Origin: Chlamydomonas sphaeroides
Taxonomy: Eukaryota; Chlorophyta; Chlorophyceae; Chlamydomonadales; Chlamydomonadaceae
NCBI GenBank assembly: GCA_001662425.1
Contig: BDDC01000049.1
Location: 62,001 to 126,000 of the forward strand
Length of the DNA stretch: 64,000 nt
Direction: 5' to 3'
A model generated the notes under the pieces. It worked only from the letters and a program-made list of their open reading frames with translations, was not told the DNA's origin and ran no database searches. The position numbers and the translations under genes are program-made. Below are positions 23,601 through 35,400 of the stretch, piece by piece (position 1 is the first letter of the stretch; every line of letters starts with the position of its first letter).

Positions 23601-26600
23601 GCCCCTGCCAGATGTGAACGAATGCGCTGCGCGGGAGCCGCCCTGCGGCGGCGGTTCCTCCTGTGTCAACACAATCACGGGTCAGGGCTACACCTGCGCC
23701 TGCCCGCCGGTACGTTGGGGCGCTGCTGTCGACTCAACGGCATTGCAGCTGGTGGGGCGCTCCCTGGCTGCCGTGCCTCCCGCGGTTCGGTGCACAGGCG
23801 GCAACGGGCAATCGGCAACACCCAAGCGCATCCCAACCTGGCACGAACACCCGCCCCCGTCGTGGCCTCCCGCCACAGGGCTTCACCTACAACGCGACCC
23901 TGGACGACTGCCAGGATGCGAACGAAGTGAGCCGACGACGGCACGCCCCCCTCCCGCCGCGCAAAGCACGACGACCCAACGCTCGTGGCAGCTCCATAAA
24001 CCCCGCCTGCTCCGCCGCCCTCGCGCCCTGCCTGGCGCCTGCCCCCTGCCATCCCTCTGCAGTGCGCCCTCACGGGCGCCCGGGCCGTGTGCTCTGCCGG
24101 CACCACCTGCCGCAACCTGGCCGGGTCCTGGGCCTGCGACTGCCCCGAGGGGTGAGCTCCCCGCCGGCCAAGGCGTCGCCGCGCGCCCTCCTCGCTCCTC
24201 GCTGCGCCGCCCCGGCTGCCGGGGCCCGGCTCGCAGGCACCTCGTGCAAAGCGGACCCGCGGGCCCGTCCTTCGTGCCGCAGTAGCGGCCCCACGGCGCT
24301 GACCCCCGCATGCCCTGCCCGCGCCGTGCCGTCGCCCGCCCGCTCGCCAGGCGGGCCTACAACTACACGCTCCGCGCCTGCAGCCAGCCAGGTGCGTGAG
24401 TGAGGGGCTGATGGCACACGGTGGTGTTTCTGTCCTACTTGACACTTGAACACACTTGCAGCACGACTTGGCAATCCATGGGCCACGAGGAGCCTGATGG
24501 CCCCCAACCTTGCACATCCCACCCGCGCACCGGCCCCCAGATCCGGCCTCGCCGCCGTCGCCGGAGCCGTCGCCGCCGCCGCCGCCGTCGCCGGAGCCGT
24601 CGCCTCCTCCGCCGCCGTCGCCGGAGCCGTTGCCTCCTCCGCCGCCGTCGCCGGAGCCGTCGCCGCCACCTGCACCGCCGCCGTCGCCTTCGCCGGTGCC
24701 GCTGCCGCCGCCCTCGCCACAGCCGCCCGCGCCGCCCCGCCCTTCTCCAGCCCCACCGTCTCCCAGGCCCAGACCACCCCCGCGGCCTCGTCCCCCGCCT
24801 CCCCATCCCTCGCCGGGGCCGCGCCCACCCACGCCGCCCTCACCCCCGCCCAACCCTCCGCCATCGCCGGCGCCACCCAGACCCTCGCCTCCGCCTTCGC
24901 CTATCTCGGGTTCCTGCTCCGCTGCCCAAACCAACCTGAACATGCCATGGAGCATCCCAGACGCGTCCAGCACCACATCTTCGGCCACCGTCGACGCCTT
25001 GTAAGTGCTCGCAAACTCAAGGTTGGGCTTCTCCACATCCTCTCTTCTGCATTAGTACCATGTACTACACGTTCGCATGCATGCTGCTGCGACTGTGTGA
25101 ATTGCCGCGACAAGTCACGGCATCGCGTTGCGACCTTGTCAGTCAATCCATGCCGCGATGGCAAGGCCAGCACAAATCCGGCCGGCAGCCCAGACTGAGT
25201 GCACCCCTATCACATCGTGGGCGCACTCCGCCGCTGCCCTGCTCCGGCCCCGCTTCCGGCCCTGCCGCCGACCCAACTGCAGCCCCTGGCCCCAGCTCCC
25301 GCTGAGGTCCCAGGACCCAGCCCGCAGCTACGGCACACGGGCGACTGCCCCTGCCACAGCCCCTCCCCGCGCATCGGGCCCGCACCGTCCTGCTACACCC
25401 CGAGCCCGAGCCGCACCTGGAGCCGGGGCCCGCCTATCCTCCGCCACACGCGCTCCCGCCGCGCCCACAACCATGCGCTTGCGGACAACAAGCAGCCGCG
25501 CACCTGCGCCTCCGGCCTCGTCCGTCCACAGCGCGAACCCTGACCCCACGTACGGTCGCGCCCACGGCCCTGGTGGCGGCGGCTTGCGTCGACCGCTGGG
25601 TGTCAACCCTCCGCGGCCGGCCCGAAAGCTCCCGGAACCCGTCCGCCCTGCGACAGGTGCTCCCAGCCCTGGGCCGTGCAGCCTCGCATCGCCAGCCCCT
25701 GTTTGCTGCTCCGCCAGCCCCTGCACACACGTCCTGTTAACACTCGAACGCACACTCTGTTTCGCTTGACACTTGAACACATGTTGCAAAACCCTAAAAC
25801 CCTGAAACCGCGCCGCCAGGTGCTGGGTGTTCTCGATCACGGACGTCACGGTGGCCGTGACTCTGCAGCACCCGTGCGTAGAGACACTGCAGTTTCGGCT
25901 GGTCGCGCCCGACGCCGCACGCTCCGCCTGGCTCTCAACCGGCAACCCCAACCGAATCAGTTGCTGGCAAGTCAACGGCACGATCACGGTAGGCTGGGGT
26001 GTTCCGAGTACAGCCGGCGGGCTTGCATGGGCGGGGATCGAGGCGCGTACAGTACACAGCAATTGATGCGAGCTTGTCGAGCCGTGAGCTCTACCTACTG
26101 TGTGCGCCTGCCCACGCCCTGCGGTTGCGCTGCGCACGCCCTGTTCGCTACGCCCTCTGGCCCCGTCCCGCCTCCTCCTCCTCCTCGCACGCCAGCTCGC
26201 GACGCCAGCGGCCCTCTGCAGTGCGCCCGCCGCGACGTCATGCCGCTGCCCCTCACACTTCCAACTGCCCCTCTTTCCCTGCCCCTCACACTTCCAACTG
26301 TCACTCTTTCCCTGCCCCTCACACTTCCAACTGCCACTCTTTCCCTGCCCCTCGCACTTCCAACTGCCCCTCTTTCCCTGCCCCTCACACTTCCAACTGC
26401 CCCTCTTTCCCTGCCCCTCACANNNNNNNNNNNNNNNNNNNNNNNNNNNNNNNNNNNNNNNNNNNNNNNNNNNNNNNNNNNNNNNNNNNNNNNNNNNNNN
26501 NNNNNNNNNNNNNNNNNNNNNNNNNNNNNNNNNNNNNNNNNNNNNNNNNNNNNNNNNNNNNNNNNNNNNNNNNNNNNNNNNNNNNNNNNNNNNNNNNNNN

Positions 26601-29600
26601 NNNNNNNNNNNNNNNNNNNNNNNNNNNNNNNNNNNNNNNNNNNNNNNNNNNNNNNNNNNNNNNNNNNNNNNNNNNNNNNNNNNNNNNNNNNNNNNNNNNN
26701 NNNNNNNNNNNNNNNNNNNNNNNNNNNNNNNNNNNNNNNNNNNNNNNNNNNNNNNNNNNNNNNNNNNNNNNNNNNNTCTGCCCCTCACACTTCCAACTGC
26801 CCCTCTTTCCCTGCCCCTCACGCTTCCAACTGCCCCTCTTTCCCTGCCCCTCCCGCTGCCCCTGCCCTGCCCAAACGCAGTTCGCGATGACGGCGACCTG
26901 GCGCATCCACGAGCCGGGCCTGAGCCTCAGCAGCAGCGGCGGCACCTTCCTGCCCGTCGACAGCCTTGACGCCGCCTTCGACGGACTCAACCCCCTGGGG
27001 CCCTGGGCCCTGACGGTCACTGACACGACACTGGGCTACACAGGCGTGCTGCGGTCGTGGAGGGTGACGGTCTCCGGCTACAGCAGGGGTGCGCGCGTCA
27101 TTGGGCAGCTCATAGGCAGTGGTTGGATGTGTTAGGGACGGTGCGGCGCAGCGCTACAGTTAAGAGGCTGCGAGTGAAGCGTGTACCCGGTCGGCCGCCC
27201 CAGCAGGGGTGGGCCCCGTTGGCCCGGGGGCCGCCGCCGCGCAGCGCGGCTGCGGCGTCAGCGCGTGGCTGGCGGCCGGGGCCCGGCACATGAGCGCCCA
27301 GGGGCCATCGTCCGCGGCCACGGCGGCAGCGGCTGCTGCATGCAGCAACGCGCTTCGCCCTCGCCCGCCCCACCACAGGCGGCACGCCGCCGCCGCGGCC
27401 GCCCTGGCCCTCACCGCCGCCGCGGCCATCTCCGCCGCCCTCGCCGTCGCCGCCGCCGCCGTCGCCCAGGCCGCCGTTTCCGCCCCCACGGCCGCCGTCG
27501 CCGCCGCCGCCTGTTGTCCAAGGTGTGCACTGCGTTAACCGTTTGTTCCTTTTTGACCGGGATGTGGTCGTGGCTCTGACAGTACTACAGTCGACTAGGC
27601 TCCCGCTTCAAGCTCGTACTCTTGGCCGCTGCGGGGCCAGCCATGCCGTACGGTTGCCAACCCCCATGGACAACTGACAGCAGCCCATTACGTGCAACCT
27701 ATGACTATGTATATGCAATCTATGATAGTTTGGTGTGGGCTTCCCACGCCATCCCATCACGCGCACACCCTCTCTCATGCCCTGTCCCATGCAGAGACGT
27801 GCTTTGTCAATACGACCGGGAACTTTTTGACTGGATACGAGATCCAAATCAGGGACGCCACTAATGTAAGCAGGAGATGTGCGTATCGACACACTATATG
27901 TTGCCTATTTGTGAACACAAGGGCGTGCCTTGGTGTGCCGCGCGGGTCGTGCTTACTACATGTGACCTATTTGTGAACACAAGGGCGTGCTTGCTTTACT
28001 AAAGAGGAACACACAATAGAAAGGGGATGGGTTCGGGATGGGTTCGTGTCGTTGTCGTACGTTGAGCCTGCACGTTGTGTGGCGTTGTTAGGATCGTACT
28101 TCTTCACTACGACTACAGACAGACGTTATCACCCAAGGAGGCTCCGCCCCTCTAGCCGCTGCGCGGCGGCGGCTACACCCGAAAATTGGGCCGCGTCCTT
28201 ATGTGCTTGCAGCGACCAGAGAAACGCGCAAGGGCCGGTCATTTAGACACGCTGTGTGTGGAGCGCGGAGCAGCGCGCATGTGGCGACAATGTGCATCGC
28301 ACGTCACCCTGCATCCGTCGTACCGCACTTGCTGGAGTCCATCGACTTGAACCCCGGCATTTCGATGCGATCAATCCAAGTTGAAAGCAATGCGCCACGC
28401 CAGGCGCCGCCCATGCCGCCCGGCGGGCGATGGTAGCTCCGGGGCGGACCGAGCAGCGGCGTTGCGGGTGTTCGCATCGGAAGACCGGCGCCCCGAGCGG
28501 CTGCGCCCATCACCTGCCAATGTGCCCACACCACAGGGAATCAGCGAGACCTGGTGGAACGTCTTTGTGACCGCAGAGGAGTGAGTCAGCTAGCTAGCCG
28601 GGGCGGCGTGCTCGCGGTTGCGCCGGCTGACGCGTTCCTCAACCCAGCGGCCGTGCGGTGTCGGCCGTGCCTCCCCGCACCCGCACCCGCCTCTGCCTCT
28701 CGCTCAGCGCAGGGCAGCGGCTTGGCAGCCCAGGGCCGCCGTTGTCCCGTTGCAGCTAGCTATCATGGGGCCGGCGCACAGGGTGTCGCGAGCGAGCTGC
28801 AGCTGCGGCGTCGCGCATGCTCTCGGAAAGAAAGACGTACTAATGGGGAATTGCCGCCGCTGTGCGCCCGCCCGCGCCTGGTACGCCGAACCCCGTCCAT
28901 GCCAGTTGTGGCTCCATGAGCCGCGTCAACCGCCTCATCATCATCATGGACATCCGGCACGGCGACATGTCGCGTGAGTGCCGCGATGCGGTGCGATGCG
29001 CCATGACTCACCTTTGCACAACGCCCGACTGCCCTTGTGGTTATCTAGGACGGGCGGTGCGATGCGATGCCTTCACTTCACGACCGCCCTGCAACCCAGC
29101 CATCGCCGGGCTCCCATGGGACCCAACGCCACTAGGACGGCATGGGGCCCGAGAGCAGTGGCTCAACCTCCTCCCCGGTCGCCCTAACTCCTTGAACAAC
29201 GGCCGGTTCCGCCCGCTGTACCTCAATTTCATTTCTATTTCAGCGGCTCGAGGCGCTGCAGCGCCGCTGCGCCTGGCCCCCTCTGCCACGCAAGCAAGCC
29301 CAGCCTCTTCATTGACCCATCGCCGCCCGCCACCCTTTCCACCGCCGCCAGAGCTGTCGCTCCGCATCGGCGGGCCGGGCCCTTCCGGGGGCTCCAACTA
29401 CGCGGACCTCAAGGACGAAGGCGCGCCCGGCGGCTCGCTCAACGGCCGCATCACGTTCGACATGTCTGCCTCGCTCAGCGTCACGAGCGTCGCAACCCTG
29501 ACCGCCGGCTCGGTCTACCGCCCAGTGCAAAACTTCAACGTCTTCACCGGCTCCCCTGTCGTGGGCCAGTGGGTAAGGCCCCCGAGGCGCGTGCCCAGCA

Positions 29601-30155
29601 TCCCTACTCGCCATAGGCTCCCCAGGCGGCGGGCCGCGCTCCTGGCCAGCAGGCACCCAAGCCCCCAAGCCCAGGGCTGCTCCATCCCGGCTCTGGCCTT
29701 TTCAACGCACCCTTGCGCCGCTTGCGTGAGGGCGCCCTTGGGCCTGCGGCCTGCGGTGGCTCCACGCTTGCGTCCGGGCGCACACCGCGTCGCTCAGCCC
29801 AGACGTGGAGGGCAGGGGCTCACCCCGACAAGGCGCGGGCGGGCAAGGGGCAGCCGGGCGCTGCACCGGGTGCCCTCCGAGGCCAGGAGGGTGCAGCCGG
29901 CGCTGCCCGGCCCTGCGGCTGCTGCCGTGCCGCTGTAACCCCACACACGCAACCGCACGCGCGCATGGCGCAGCACAGTGCACTACCCTCGCTGCAACCC
30001 CACACCTGGAGCCTCGTGACGCATCGACCTCCGACCGCCGCCCCCCGGCCCTGCGCCTGCGCCTGCGCCTGTCGCAGATGTTCACGCTGGTCGACCATAT
30101 TGGGGGCACTGCCGGGGTGATGCGCTACGCCACGCTGATCTTCTTGAACCCCTAG
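20609..30155 (+). CDS. Secreted EGF / proline-rich / P-domain protein (744 aa)
   Basis: I reconstruct 22 exons: 20609-20705, 20779-20841, 21226-21285, 21873-21882, 22108-22154, 22462-22548, 22810-22820, 23024-23074, 23314-23383, 23612-23709, 23879-23926, 24063-24151, 24351-24391, 24541-25000, 25820-25988, 26881-27088, 27379-27522, 27795-27865, 28537-28580, 28906-28973, 29352-29572 and 30078-30155. Every phase closes, giving 744 aa. There is a signal peptide (MRPAVWPVLRRFLLAW...). Five EGF modules follow to about residue 257, and four begin with the calcium-binding type DVNEC, DVDEC, DVNEC or DANEC. Next come an SPPPPPSPEP-rich HRGP spacer (258-378), a P domain (380-537, with GPWALTVTDTTLGYTG), a second proline-rich spacer (537-584) and a second P domain (585-744, with RHGDMSQLSLRI and GQWMFTLVD). 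No protease domain is seen, although P domains usually sit beside subtilisin-type proteases. An extracellular matrix or surface role is likely. Glycosylation of the spacers is inferred. Confidence 0.8.
26248..26860. repeat. 33-bp minisatellite in an intron, containing an N run
   Basis: The unit is cttccaactgcccctctttc plus 13 more bases ending cctcaca, repeated with few changes on both sides of 354 Ns (26423-26776). It lies in the intron between the two halves of the first P domain. The true copy number is unknown because the array breaks the assembly. Confidence 0.9.
27893..27983. repeat. Tandem copies of a dispersed 'gaacacaag' element
   Basis: Two copies, 62 bp apart, of a unit containing cctatttgtgaacacaaggg. 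A third copy lies at 14948-14983 in a kinase intron. The 36 bases there differ from 27948-27983 at only two positions. Confidence 0.85.
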
Positions 30156-32486
30156 CCAGCCGACAACACAGCTCACGGCTCACAGCACGCAGCCCACAGC
30201 AGGCACAGGCGACAGGCTTGTGGAGGGCACTGCCGCTCCATGGCGCGTGTCGCGCGCAGGGGCATCTCCGTGTGCCCTTGCTGCCTGCGCGGCGGGCCTG
30301 AGCTGATGGCCGGCGGCATGCGTGCTGGCAGCAGGCGCCGCGCGCCGGGGCCGCTGACGCATTGCAAGTACTGTGCGGCTCCCTCTACCTTTGCACTGAG
30401 ACTCAGTCGGCGCCGGCCTGCGCGGCTGGCTTCTGGCGCGGACCCCAACCGTGGCGTCCCCGCCGGCCGCAACCGGCGGGCCGGCGCATGGTCTCGCGGG
30501 GGCGCCCACCTCGCTTTTATCTTGGCGTGATTGCTCTGGCGCATTCGTAGGACTGCTGGGTGCGCGAGTTGCGGGCTCTCTGGCCCGTTGAGTGAGGAGT
30601 GTGGACCAGCCACACCTGGCTTCCTGCTGCTGGTAGTTTGTTGGGAGCTAGGACGGCCCCGGGCTGGTGGCGGCTTCTCGGTTCCTGGCGCTGCCTGTTG
30701 CGTTGGTTCGAGTGGTCCGGCGCCAGGCGCGGCACACGAGCGATGTGCTGGTCTGCGGTGGGGACCTCCTGAAGCGCCTGTGCTGGGGCGCATGGGAGGT
30801 GCACGCACGGGGCATGCAGTGCCTGCCGGCGTGTTGTTGAGGCGCAAGCGAGTGCTGTGGCACGTGGGTTGCCTCAATACTTGAAGACCAGCGTGGGTTG
30901 CCTTAGGACCAGAGCCCCTGGGGCGCTGCCTGGCTATAGACGTGGTGGCTAGACGAGGTGCGCGTGTGCAACTGTAGTGTCTGGGTATTGGCGGCTTGGT
31001 ACGAACGCGAAAGGCCTGAACAGTGCGGCGCGATGGGCTGCCATCCAGTGCGAGCACCAGTCGCTCCGCTCGTTGCGCAAGCGCCTGCGGTAGGCAGGGT
31101 GGTGGTTAGCGCACGTGGCAGCAAACACAGCCAGCCATGAACACGAGAGGCGACTAGACTTTCAACGCGTGCCATTCTTGCATGCTTTTTTCAATGGTGG
31201 GATGGGGGTGCAGGCGGCCGGGCGCGGTGGCTGCAGGCGCGCGGCCTGGCAGCCCACGCCGCCCCTGGCGGGCACGCCCCGGCTGCGTGGGAGGGTCCGC
31301 TTGCTTACTGTGTGGAGATTTCGTGATGCCAGAGATGAGGGTGTGTGAGCGGGTCCGCAGGCCTGCGTGAGCTTTACTGCTGAAGAGCGGGCTGGGCCGC
31401 TGAGCGGAGGACGGTGCGTGTGTGCAGGGCCGAGAGCGGCGGCCGCATGCCGCCCAGGGCGGCGCGAGGCCAGGGCTTCGACGATCGGCGTTGCCTGGCC
31501 GTCCGGCGCAGGCCATGCTCCGTCAATGGACAAAGGTTGGAGCGGCCTGCATGTCAGGCGCAATAAGCCCGCCCAGCACGCGCGCAGAAGCGCGGCCGGC
31601 CATACAGGTCACTTTGGTCGCCGTGGGTGATCTGGGCTTGGGGCGCTTGTGGCCGACAGTCACGGCCCCATTGCCCGGCCGGCGTTCATTAGCCGTTAGA
31701 GGCCATGCAGTGCCATAAATGGACCATCATCTGCTGCGCCCTATACCTCAACCTCTTAACCTGCTGGGCGTGTGGCATCAGACGTGTCGTGACGAAGGAA
31801 CATGCAGCTCGGAACATCGGCTGTGATAGTGTCGTGGAGGAAGCGGGGCCTGCCGTCCGGCGCCGTGCCGCGCGCAGGAGCCGCGCCCTTACTGGCTGCA
31901 CCGTCATAACCGGCAGGACCATGCGGTGGTATGGAAGCAACTTGCTGCACCACGCGCTTCAATGTGCAGATTGGTTGCTGGATGGGCTGTCACCAACTGT
32001 GTTTCTGCGCGAGGGGACTGGGGATGGACTGAGGGTTGGGCGGGATGAGCACGGGGGCGGTACATGGCGGGCAGCTTCTGGTCAAGCGACGGAGTCGGGC
32101 GCGACATGTTTGCCAGACAGTGCTCACGTCGCTGCGTTTCCGGTGCCTAACAAAGTGAACTTACAGCTGTTCATTGCACAGCAATTGAAACGCAGGCGCT
32201 CTGTTTGCTTGGTACGACTAGGACAGCCCAAGCGCGCCTGGCTGCTCGTCGGTACACAACACATGTCGAATCCTGTGAAACGCATTTCTTGATACACGCA
32301 GCGCACTGGACACGTCTCCCAATGCCCCTTCACGACGAACCCTCTCGAGGACAAAGCCTTGCCCCTTCATCGACATAGCTACGCAAGACGGCTACCAGAT
32401 TCCTGCTGCGAGGGCCGCTGCTGTTGCAGCAAAGCCCAGATTTGCGTGCAAGTCGCCGAGACCTGAGCGAACCAGTGCAAGGACAA
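30156..32486. other. Intergenic region between P-domain gene and copy C
   Basis: The 3' UTR of the upstream gene and the promoter of copy C are expected here. Overlapping frames on both strands (such as 30173-31057 minus) show no domain, and no in-phase exon chain was found. Confidence 0.4.
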
Positions 32487-35400
32487 ATGAAACGAGCAGA
32501 ACAAGAAGCTATCGTGGCAAGCCTCCTCGGGGAGCGCGAGGAGCAGCCGACGCCAGATACCGTGCTTCGGTGCGTGCAATGCGCTGCTGTTGGCGTGTCC
32601 CGGCGCTCAACAGCCCGTCCCGTCCTTGCCGCCCCGGCAGCCAAGCTTCGTAGCTCACCATGCACCGCTATCACCCCTCCCGACCCGCTTCTGGCCACAG
32701 GCATGCCCGCATTGCGCACAACTCCACGATGCGCCTCCACGACAAGGTGAGGCAGCACAGCTTGCGGCGCGCCGCAAAACGAAGCGCCAGCTGCGTTGCC
32801 GGCGTCGGGCCCCGGGCGCGATGGGGCCAGAAGGCTGGCAAACACGGGCGACCCAGGAGTCCGCCGCTGCCGCGCCTCTCATTGCCCCCGGCCCCCCCCG
32901 CTCGCTACCACCCGCCCCAGCTGTGGAATGCACCTGCCACGACCATTGGCCCACGCTCCCGGACGTTCCTGCCCCATGCTGCTGCTCCCGGTCGGGGCTG
33001 AGTCCGTTACGGCCCCACTGCCCCGCCTCTCCCGCCCGGACCGACGCCATTTCCCGTCCACTTCGTCTCGCGCGCTTTAGCCAGCGCGTGCAATACCCCT
33101 CGCCCTTCCCTCGCCTCCCCTCGCCCTCCACCCCCCTCGCCCTTTCCTGGCCTCCCCTCGCCCTCCACCCCCTGCCCCTCCAACCCCGCCTCGCCCCACC
33201 TCAGCTGTGCGCGCCCATCATGACCATGGCCTCCGAGGTGCGCTACCAGTTTGGCGACGCGGAGGCGCCCTCGCCGCACGCCGCCTCACGCGACCCCTCG
33301 GGCATAGCCCTGGACGTGCCCAAGGTCTTTGAAATCAAGGAGCGGCCGCGCTTTGGCAGGTGAGGCACCACCACCCACCACCCACCACTCCCCACCCCGC
33401 ACCCCACATCATATCGCGCAAATGCTGTGCCCACACAGCCGCCAGCCGCCCCGAGCCCTGGCCGCCCAGCCGTTGTGTTCAAGTGTTTAGTGAAACAGGA
33501 CCTCACACGCGCCACATGTGTGTGTGTGTGGCGGGGGCGGGGGGGGGATGCTACTGCCCGCCGCCTCGCTGAGCAGCCCGCGCAGCGCCGTGCGCATGCA
33601 CATCACCACGTTCAACGCCGCGTCCCCTGCTGGGCTGCTCGAGCACAGCGGCCGCCGCTGCGCCCCCATGCGGTCGCTTGACCCACGGCGCTGCGAGGCG
33701 CCGCCGGCCCGTCGCGCAGCGCACCTCAGCAGCGACGTGCAGTCGTCATCGCATCCCTACGGCGTGCGTGCGTCATCGCATCCCTACGACGTGCATGCGC
33801 CATCGCATCCCTACGGCGTGCGTGCGTCACTGGCTACCCACATGGCCCGTGTCGACCGCGCCATCCCCTCCGCCCCCCACTGCGCAGCGTCATGTGTCCC
33901 GAGGCGCTGGTCGACCGGCCGCCGGAGAAGCCGCGCGGCTCGGACGACGAGGACGAGGACACCGGCGGCGGCGGCCGGCCGCGCATCGCCCGCGTCAAGA
34001 GCGCGCGCTGGAACGCCAACCCCGTGACCATCCGGTGCGATCCAGCACGTGGGATGTGTGTTTCATGTTGCGCACGCGTCGGCAATGTCCGGCCCGCGGG
34101 AGGGTGCTGCGCATGCCCGCGTGCGACTTGGTGGCCGCGGCCATGCCGCCCTTGCGAGCCGCGCTGGGCGCCGTCAATGAATGCAAACAGAGGGTGCTGA
34201 GCCGGCGGGCATGAGGCCGTGGCAGTAGCGCTGACGCCCTGACGCGCTGACGCCCTGCGGTCCTGCCGCCCCGCAGCTTCAACCTCTTCGGAGCCCAGGA
34301 CAGTGGCGGCGCCGCCGCCAGCCGCCCCATTACGCCAGCGTCCGGCGGCAGCGCGACACCGCTGGAGGAGTTGTCGCCGGCCATGCAGCTGGCGGCGCGC
34401 GCCGACGTGGTGCTTGCGAACTCGCGCCGCCAGCGCCGCCGCAGCGCCGCCGAGTACACGCCCTCCGCCGAAAGCTACCGGTCCACTGTCGACGGCGACG
34501 CCGCCGCCGACTCGCCGTTCACCGCCGGCGGCCTGCGCTCCGAGAGCCTGCACCGCGGGCCGGCTGCGAGCTCCTCCTTCAGCAGCGGCGCCGCGCTGAC
34601 GCAGCTGGCGGCGGCGGTGGGGCTGCCGCCGGGCGCCGTGGCGGCACCGTCGGAGCGCCGCCTCTCGTCCACCGCGCAGAGCCGCCGCCTTTCACAGGTC
34701 TTCTCCTCTTCCGAGACGCCGGTCGCTGCCGGCTCCCAAGCCGACGGCGCCGCCGATGGCGACGCGAACAGCGGCCACTCCAGGGAGCCCTCGCTGTGCG
34801 GCCGCCCTGTCTCGGTCTCGTCCCAGGCCTCGGGCCGGCTGACGGGGCCGCTGTGCGTGCCACCGCCGCCGGCGCCGCCGTCCCGGCCGTCGTCTGGCGT
34901 GGGCCGTCGGCCGTCGCTCACTCTACTGAGCAGCATCGCGCATCGGTAGGGAAGAGAAGGGAAGGGAAGGGAAGAGAAGAGAAGAGAAGAGAAGAGAAGA
35001 GAAGAGAAGAGAAGAGAAGAGAAGAGAAGAGAAGAGAAGGGCTGCCGCCAGCCGCAGCTTTATCCCCTGGGAGTGTGCACACCGGATCCGGAACCATGTT
35101 TGACTAAGCAGCGAGCGCCTTCCGCCGCCCCGCCCTGCGCCGCAGGAACCTGGCGGCCGCGCCGCCGCGCGATCAGGTCTGGGTGGACGCCATCGACGCG
35201 CCCGAGCTCGCTGCCATGGCCGCGCTGGCGGCCGAGGAGGCGGCGGAGGCCGAGGCCAGCGCGGCCGCCCACTGCGCGATGCAGCCGCACCCGCCGTCGG
35301 GGCCAGCCGGGCCCGGCAGCGTGCGCCGGCGCTCGCTCGTGGGCGAGGGCCCCTTGCGCAACAGCTTTGGCGGCGGCCACAGCTTTGCGCTGCGGCGCGC

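Noticed and set aside
24541..24900. Frames reading Arg-rich or Ala/Val-rich over the proline-rich exon
   Set aside because: The codon repeat gives long products in all frames, but only the SPPPPPSPEP frame joins in phase with the EGF exons before and the P domain after.
26248..26860. CRISPR-like array of repeats
   Set aside because: The 33-bp units are directly adjacent with no spacers. It is an intronic minisatellite in a eukaryotic gene.
33518..33880. Reading 33518-33880 as coding (MHITTF...)
   Set aside because: Skipping it gives FG|SVMCPEALVD, which matches FGSVLLPGVIS of copies A and B. The stretch contains a 27-bp minisatellite and is best read as intron.
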